A stretch of 64,000 bases of DNA from CALXOD01 sp964402715. GTDB lineage: Bacteria > Verrucomicrobiota > Lentisphaeria > Victivallales > Victivallaceae. The notes beneath the pieces are model-generated. The model was given only the letters and a program-made list of their open reading frames with translations. It was not told the origin of the DNA and searched no databases. Numbering within the stretch: position 1 is the stretch's first letter; every line of letters starts with the position of its first letter. The translations under genes were made by a program, and so were the position numbers. Positions 60,596 to 64,000 of this stretch are shown in pieces. The stretch spans positions 1 to 64,000 of the forward strand of contig CAYODJ010000009.1 in assembly GCA_964402715.1 (NCBI GenBank). The letters run 5' to 3'.

Positions 60596-61036
60596 TCATG
60601 CGCCGGCTAGCAATTCATCCGCCAGACGCGTCAGCGCCGGCCGCATGACGGAGAACACCGCCCGATAATCCGCGACCGAGCCCCCGAACGGATCCGGAAC
60701 ATCCGCGTCGCCCAGCAGCAGACGGGTCTTATCGGCTGCGGCAGGAGCCAGCGCCAGCACCGCACGCCGGTGAGCGTCGCTCATCGCCACTATCAGATCC
60801 GCCGAATCGGCCAGTCCCGTCGTCAGACGGGTGCTGCGGAACGAACGTAATTCCAACCCCAGCTCCGCCATCGTCGCGATGGCCGCCCTCGATGCCGGCA
60901 TGCCGGGCCAAGCCGCCGTGCCGGCGGATGAGACTGTTATGGCCACGCATCCCGGACGCGAGCAGAGACTGGAAAAATAGACCTCGGCCATCGGACTGCG
61001 GCAACTGTTGCCGGTACAGACAAACAAGACGTGCAT
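60596..61036 (-). CDS. Low-molecular-weight protein phosphatase (YwlE/Wzb-like)
   Basis: A 146-residue phosphatase with the P-loop VCTGNSCRSPMAE (Cys-x5-Arg) at the N-terminus and the general-acid motif VPDPFGGS near residue 112. The position that is Thr in the arginine phosphatase YwlE (CTGNTCRS) is Ser here, hinting at phospho-arginine rather than phospho-tyrosine, but this is only an inference. The gene order phosphatase-RpiB-GlyA mirrors ywlE-ywlF-ywlG-glyA of Bacillus. The ATG giving MHVLFVCTGN is the usual start. Confidence 0.88.
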   Translation of the reverse strand: MHVLFVCTGNSCRSPMAEVYFSSLCSRPGCVAITVSSAGTAAWPGMPASRAAIATMAELGLELRSFRSTRLTTGLADSADLIVAMSDAHRRAVLALAPAAADKTRLLLGDADVPDPFGGSVADYRAVFSVMRPALTRLADELLAGA

Positions 61037-61179
61037 GGCTTGGGAACACTCCCGGATACGGCGTCGGGGAAAACCGACGCGGTTAATGTACATTCAATTT
61101 GAGTTTTTTACAGCGGCGCATCCAACAAAAGTCCGGATCCCGCAAGCACCGGGAAACGGAAGAGACGACTGGAGATCCG

Positions 61180-62076
61180 CTACACCCGCACCGCCTCCGT
61201 ACGGACAAAACCGGCGCGGCGCAGCCGCAGCAGCAGCAGCGCGATCAGCTCGTCCGGGACACTGGCTCCGGCACTGACTCCCACTGTCCGCACCCGCTCC
61301 AGACGTCGCGCGTCAAGCGCATCCGGATGGTCCAGCAGAAACGAATTTTCATTGACCGCAGCGGCCACCTCCAGAAGGCGGTTCGAATTGGAACTGTGCG
61401 GCGAGCCCACGACTATCACCAGTTCGGCGCATGCAGCCAGTTTCTGAACAGCTTTCTGCCGGTTGACGGTGGCATAGCAGATTCCCGCTCCCATCTCCGG
61501 ATACACGCCGCAGCGATCGGCGATTGCCTGTCGCAGAACATTCACAAAGTCCGGATCCAGTGTCGTCTGAGCCACCAGGCGGATGGGACGATCGGCGACA
61601 TCGGGCAGCGACGCCACATCCTCCAGTCCCTCCAGCAGACGGATTTCCCCGCATCGCGCCTGCCCGAGAATACTGTCCACTTCCGGATGCCCCCTGTGCC
61701 CGGCCAGCAGCACCAGTTCGCCCGCAGCGACGCCCGCCGCCGCCGAAGCGTGCACTCTCTTCACAAGAGGACACGTGGCATCCACTATCCGGAGGTCTCT
61801 CGATCTGGCGCGGGACTCCACCGCCCTGGACACGCCGTGCGCACTGAACACCAGCGTGGCTCCGGGAGGCGCATCTTCCGGAGATTCTATGAAACGCACG
61901 CCCCGCGCCCGCAATCGCCCGACGATGTAATTGTTGTGAACTATCTCATGCAGAACATAAACATCGCCTGCGGCATCGTTCAACATGTGCAGCGCCCGCC
62001 GGACGCCGGCGCACATGCCGCGCGGTTCCGCGACATACACGATTCGATCGCAGCCGTTCTCGTTTCTATCCGCCAT
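61180..62076 (-). CDS. ispH: 4-hydroxy-3-methylbut-2-enyl diphosphate reductase
   Basis: A 298-residue [4Fe-4S] enzyme of the MEP isoprenoid pathway. The three cluster Cys are in PRGMCAGVRRAL, VDATCPLVKRVH and ATVNRQ/GICYATVNRQKA. The motifs VFSAHGVS, VVGSPHSSNSNRL and VGVSAGASVPDELI are typical. It produces IPP and DMAPP, which feed undecaprenyl and quinone synthesis. It uses reduced ferredoxin or flavodoxin, fitting the other ferredoxin-linked genes here. It is 93 bp downstream of the dehydrogenase gene. Confidence 0.94.
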   Translation of the reverse strand: MADRNENGCDRIVYVAEPRGMCAGVRRALHMLNDAAGDVYVLHEIVHNNYIVGRLRARGVRFIESPEDAPPGATLVFSAHGVSRAVESRARSRDLRIVDATCPLVKRVHASAAAGVAAGELVLLAGHRGHPEVDSILGQARCGEIRLLEGLEDVASLPDVADRPIRLVAQTTLDPDFVNVLRQAIADRCGVYPEMGAGICYATVNRQKAVQKLAACAELVIVVGSPHSSNSNRLLEVAAAVNENSFLLDHPDALDARRLERVRTVGVSAGASVPDELIALLLLRLRRAGFVRTEAVRV

Positions 62077-62169
62077 TGTCCGGCAAAACCGCCACTTTTG
62101 CGCTCCGCTTTCCTGTGCCCCGCAAGACTACTGGAGGATTCGTCATAACGGCCGTGCACTCAAATCAGA

Positions 62170-63123
62170 TCAGATCAGATCAAGCCGATCACGGTCGCCG
62201 CGCTCAACGGCGCGGATGTTGGCGACGACGCGACGCGCGACACGAACGCATGCATCTTTCGTGCTGCTGGCAAGATGCGGCGTCAGAATCACGCGATCAA
62301 GCCGTCGCAAATCCCGCGACGGATCATCAGGCTGGTACGGTTCGTGCTTGAAAACATCGAGCGCGGCGCCGGCGATCGCGCCCGCCGCGACGGCGTCATA
62401 CAGCGCATTCTCGTCGACGACCGAACCTCGGGAAGTATTGACAAGTATGGCGGATCTCTTCATCAGCCGGAGAGTGTCGGCATTGATGAAGTGCACATTG
62501 CCGCTGTTGTCGGGAATATGCAACGAAATGAAATCCGCGTCGGGAGCCGCCTCGGAGAAGTCAGCGTATACCGCTTCGAAGAGGGACGGATCCGGGTTTT
62601 CTCCCGTTCTGCTGACGCCGGCCACACGCATTCCGAACCCCCGGGCGGCAATGCGCGCCGTCTGCCTCCCGATTCTGCCGCATCCGACAATCAGCAGACG
62701 CTTGCCCTCCAGTTCGACGCCGACATGGTTGCGCCAGACGCCGCCGCGGACATCGGCCGCACAGAGACTGAGACGCCGTGCGGCAGAGATCATTGCGCCG
62801 ACGGCGAACTCCGCCACGGAACTCTCCAGGACGCCAGGAGTATTGGTGCAAAGCAACCCGTACTTCGCGACCAGCCCGCGGTCAATGCCGTCGTATCCGA
62901 CTCCGAACCTGGCGATGACTCCGCCCCGCGGCAGCGCCCGGTACAGCTCTCCGACATACTTGCGCACGCCGACGACGGCGTGCCGGGCGCCGCACCTGCG
63001 GATCGCGGCGGCCAGCGACTCCTCGTCGGGACTGCTGACTATGAACTCCAAATCCGGCTGACTGCGCAGATACTCCGCAGCCTTGCCGTATTCCAATTCG
63101 GTAATCGCCACCTTGACCGACAT
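62170..63123 (-). CDS. D-isomer-specific 2-hydroxyacid dehydrogenase family protein
   Basis: A 317-residue NAD(P)-dependent dehydrogenase. The substrate-domain start is VKVAITELEYGKAAEYL. The nucleotide motif is LLIVGCGRIGRQTARIA. The catalytic Arg is in LVNTSRGSVVDENAL, Glu in LDVFKHEPY and His in VILTPHLASSTKDA. The substrate is not determinable (phosphoglycerate, lactate and glyoxylate dehydrogenases share the fold). It is 18 bp after nifU. It is too short to be a SerA with an ACT domain. Confidence 0.9.
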   Translation of the reverse strand: MSVKVAITELEYGKAAEYLRSQPDLEFIVSSPDEESLAAAIRRCGARHAVVGVRKYVGELYRALPRGGVIARFGVGYDGIDRGLVAKYGLLCTNTPGVLESSVAEFAVGAMISAARRLSLCAADVRGGVWRNHVGVELEGKRLLIVGCGRIGRQTARIAARGFGMRVAGVSRTGENPDPSLFEAVYADFSEAAPDADFISLHIPDNSGNVHFINADTLRLMKRSAILVNTSRGSVVDENALYDAVAAGAIAGAALDVFKHEPYQPDDPSRDLRRLDRVILTPHLASSTKDACVRVARRVVANIRAVERGDRDRLDLI

Positions 63124-63141
63124 CGCCGCGTCAAACGCCCT

Positions 63142-63996
63142 CTAAATACTTTCCACGGTCAATTCGGATGAAACAAACTCGCGGAGTTTATCTTCAACTG
63201 TATGTTTGAGCGTAGCTCCCGACGCCGGACAGGCGGCGCAGCGTCCCTGCAACTTGACGATGATCCGCGTCCCCTGAATGTCAATCAAATCTATGCTGCC
63301 GCCGTCCTGTTCCAGCAGCGGCTTTATCTCCTTGTCTATCACTTCCTGAACCCGCACGACACGCTGCATCACCGGCAGGGACGCGAAACCGCCGCCGCGC
63401 TCCGACGAAGGTGACGCGTTGTCGGCCCACAGTTGATCCAGAATCTGCTGAATTTCATCAAGACATGACCCGCATGCGCCGCCCGCTTTGCAATAGTGGG
63501 TGACGTCCTCCGCCTTGCGGAGGTTGTTCTCGCGCGCCACCTTGCGGATTTTGACGTCGGTGACTCCGAAGCACTTGCAGACAAGCTTGCCTTCATGGTC
63601 GGATGCGTCGCACTCGAACGGATTCTTCTCCCCGCGGTAATGCGCGATGGCGGCCTGAAGGGCTTCCATCCCCATGACCGAGCAATGCATCTTCTCTTCC
63701 GGAAGACTGCCCAGCAGATTGACAATGTCCTGATTGGTGACCTTCGCGGCCTCGTCGAGGGTCATTCCCTTGATCAAATCGGTCAACGCCGAACTGGAAG
63801 CGATCGCGCTGACACATCCGAAAGTTTTGAAGCGGGCGTCGGCGATACGCCCGTCCTGATCCAGTTTGAAAGTCAGGCGGAGAGCATCTCCGCAACTGGC
63901 GTTGCCCACCTCGCCGATTCCGTCCGGATTCTCAATCTCGCCCGCATTGTGAGGATGCAGGAAATGTTCCATAACCTTGTCATTGTAGTTCCACAT
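63142..63996 (-). CDS. nifU: Fe-S cluster scaffold protein NifU (three-domain)
   Basis: A 284-residue NifU with three parts. The IscU-like domain (about 1-125) has Cys in GNASCGDALRLTFKL, KTFGCVSAIASSSALTDL and KMHCSVMG. The central BFD-like [2Fe-2S] domain has LVCKCFGVTD and CKAGGACGSC. The C-terminal Nfu domain (about 210-284) has CAACPAS. It assembles clusters for enzymes such as the reductases and HydG encoded nearby. The partner cysteine desulfurase is probably just outside the window. The gene is complete, four bases from the edge. Confidence 0.95.
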   Translation of the reverse strand: MWNYNDKVMEHFLHPHNAGEIENPDGIGEVGNASCGDALRLTFKLDQDGRIADARFKTFGCVSAIASSSALTDLIKGMTLDEAAKVTNQDIVNLLGSLPEEKMHCSVMGMEALQAAIAHYRGEKNPFECDASDHEGKLVCKCFGVTDVKIRKVARENNLRKAEDVTHYCKAGGACGSCLDEIQQILDQLWADNASPSSERGGGFASLPVMQRVVRVQEVIDKEIKPLLEQDGGSIDLIDIQGTRIIVKLQGRCAACPASGATLKHTVEDKLREFVSSELTVESI

Positions 63997-64000
63997 GGCT

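Noticed and set aside
1..64000. CRISPR arrays, prophage or integrated-element modules, and rRNA genes
   Set aside because: No spaced direct repeats, phage structural genes, integrases or rRNA segments were seen. Apart from the left edge the region is ordinary chromosomal housekeeping DNA.

Overview
This looks like a chromosomal segment of an anaerobic member of the PVC superphylum, most likely Lentisphaerota (Victivallales-like). That is an inference. It rests on a DUF1559-type pseudopilin with the FTLIELLVVIAIIAIL leader helix and an H-x9-DG tail, a GHL10 glycoside-hydrolase-like protein, several unusual enzyme fusions, and a ferredoxin/[FeFe]-hydrogenase style of metabolism (2-oxoacid:ferredoxin oxidoreductase, HydG, NifU, B12-dependent ribonucleotide reductase). 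The window is dense with housekeeping genes. There is no CRISPR array, prophage or rRNA, and the only sign of a mobile element is a 15-codon transposase start at the left edge.

Layout. 1-3.8 kb: edge of an IS30-like element, pseudopilin, YgjP-like metallopeptidase, WecB. 4-8.1 kb (minus): fmt, rng and a sigma-54 response regulator. 8.1-13.2 kb: folK, two unknown envelope proteins, gmk overlapping a stand-alone CoaC, a small lipoprotein and a GHL10 protein. 13.3-17.4 kb: rpsO, then a 1.4 kb non-coding stretch ending in tandem NrdR boxes in front of B12-dependent nrdJ, with a possible degenerate cobalamin riboswitch further upstream. 17.6-22.2 kb (minus): rsmB-folB and mutS. 22.5-27.5 kb (minus): a tightly overlapped envelope operon DUF368-lgt-rluD-ldcA-unknown-TauE, with a possible small structured RNA just beyond it. 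27.6-34.2 kb (plus): tRNA-Gln(TTG), acpP-fabF, LysM lipoprotein, phoH-7TM HD hydrolase-ybeY. 34.4-36.8 kb (minus): gap-pgk. 37.0-37.4 kb: tRNA-Gln(CTG) and tRNA-Cys. 37.8-40.5 kb (minus): LysM/L,D-transpeptidase, accA, GNAT. 40.6-45.1 kb (plus): stand-alone MetH reactivation domain, COG2509 flavoprotein, and an MlaA lipoprotein fused to an alpha/beta hydrolase. 45.2-48.8 kb (minus): thioredoxin-fold/TPR protein, MurB-Ddl fusion, hisI. 49.3-52.1 kb (minus): 2-oxoacid:ferredoxin oxidoreductase with fused beta-gamma. 52.5-55.6 kb (plus): DAHP synthase and a peptide-binding lipoprotein. 55.7-64 kb (minus): hydG with its TM1266-type regulator, then nifU, 2-hydroxyacid dehydrogenase, ispH, low-Mr phosphatase, an RpiB-GlyA fusion and serS.

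The most novel items are the MlaA-hydrolase fusion (predicted outer-membrane lipid transport plus lipolysis in one lipoprotein), the RpiB-GlyA fusion, the MurB-Ddl fusion with Cys at the MurB proton-donor position, the tandem NrdR operators, a pair of interleaved divergent promoters sharing a perfect palindrome, and a candidate promoter-driven structured RNA. Putative vegetative promoters repeatedly carry TATATT as the -10 element with 16-17 bp spacers. No search or folding was run. All family assignments come from reading motifs.
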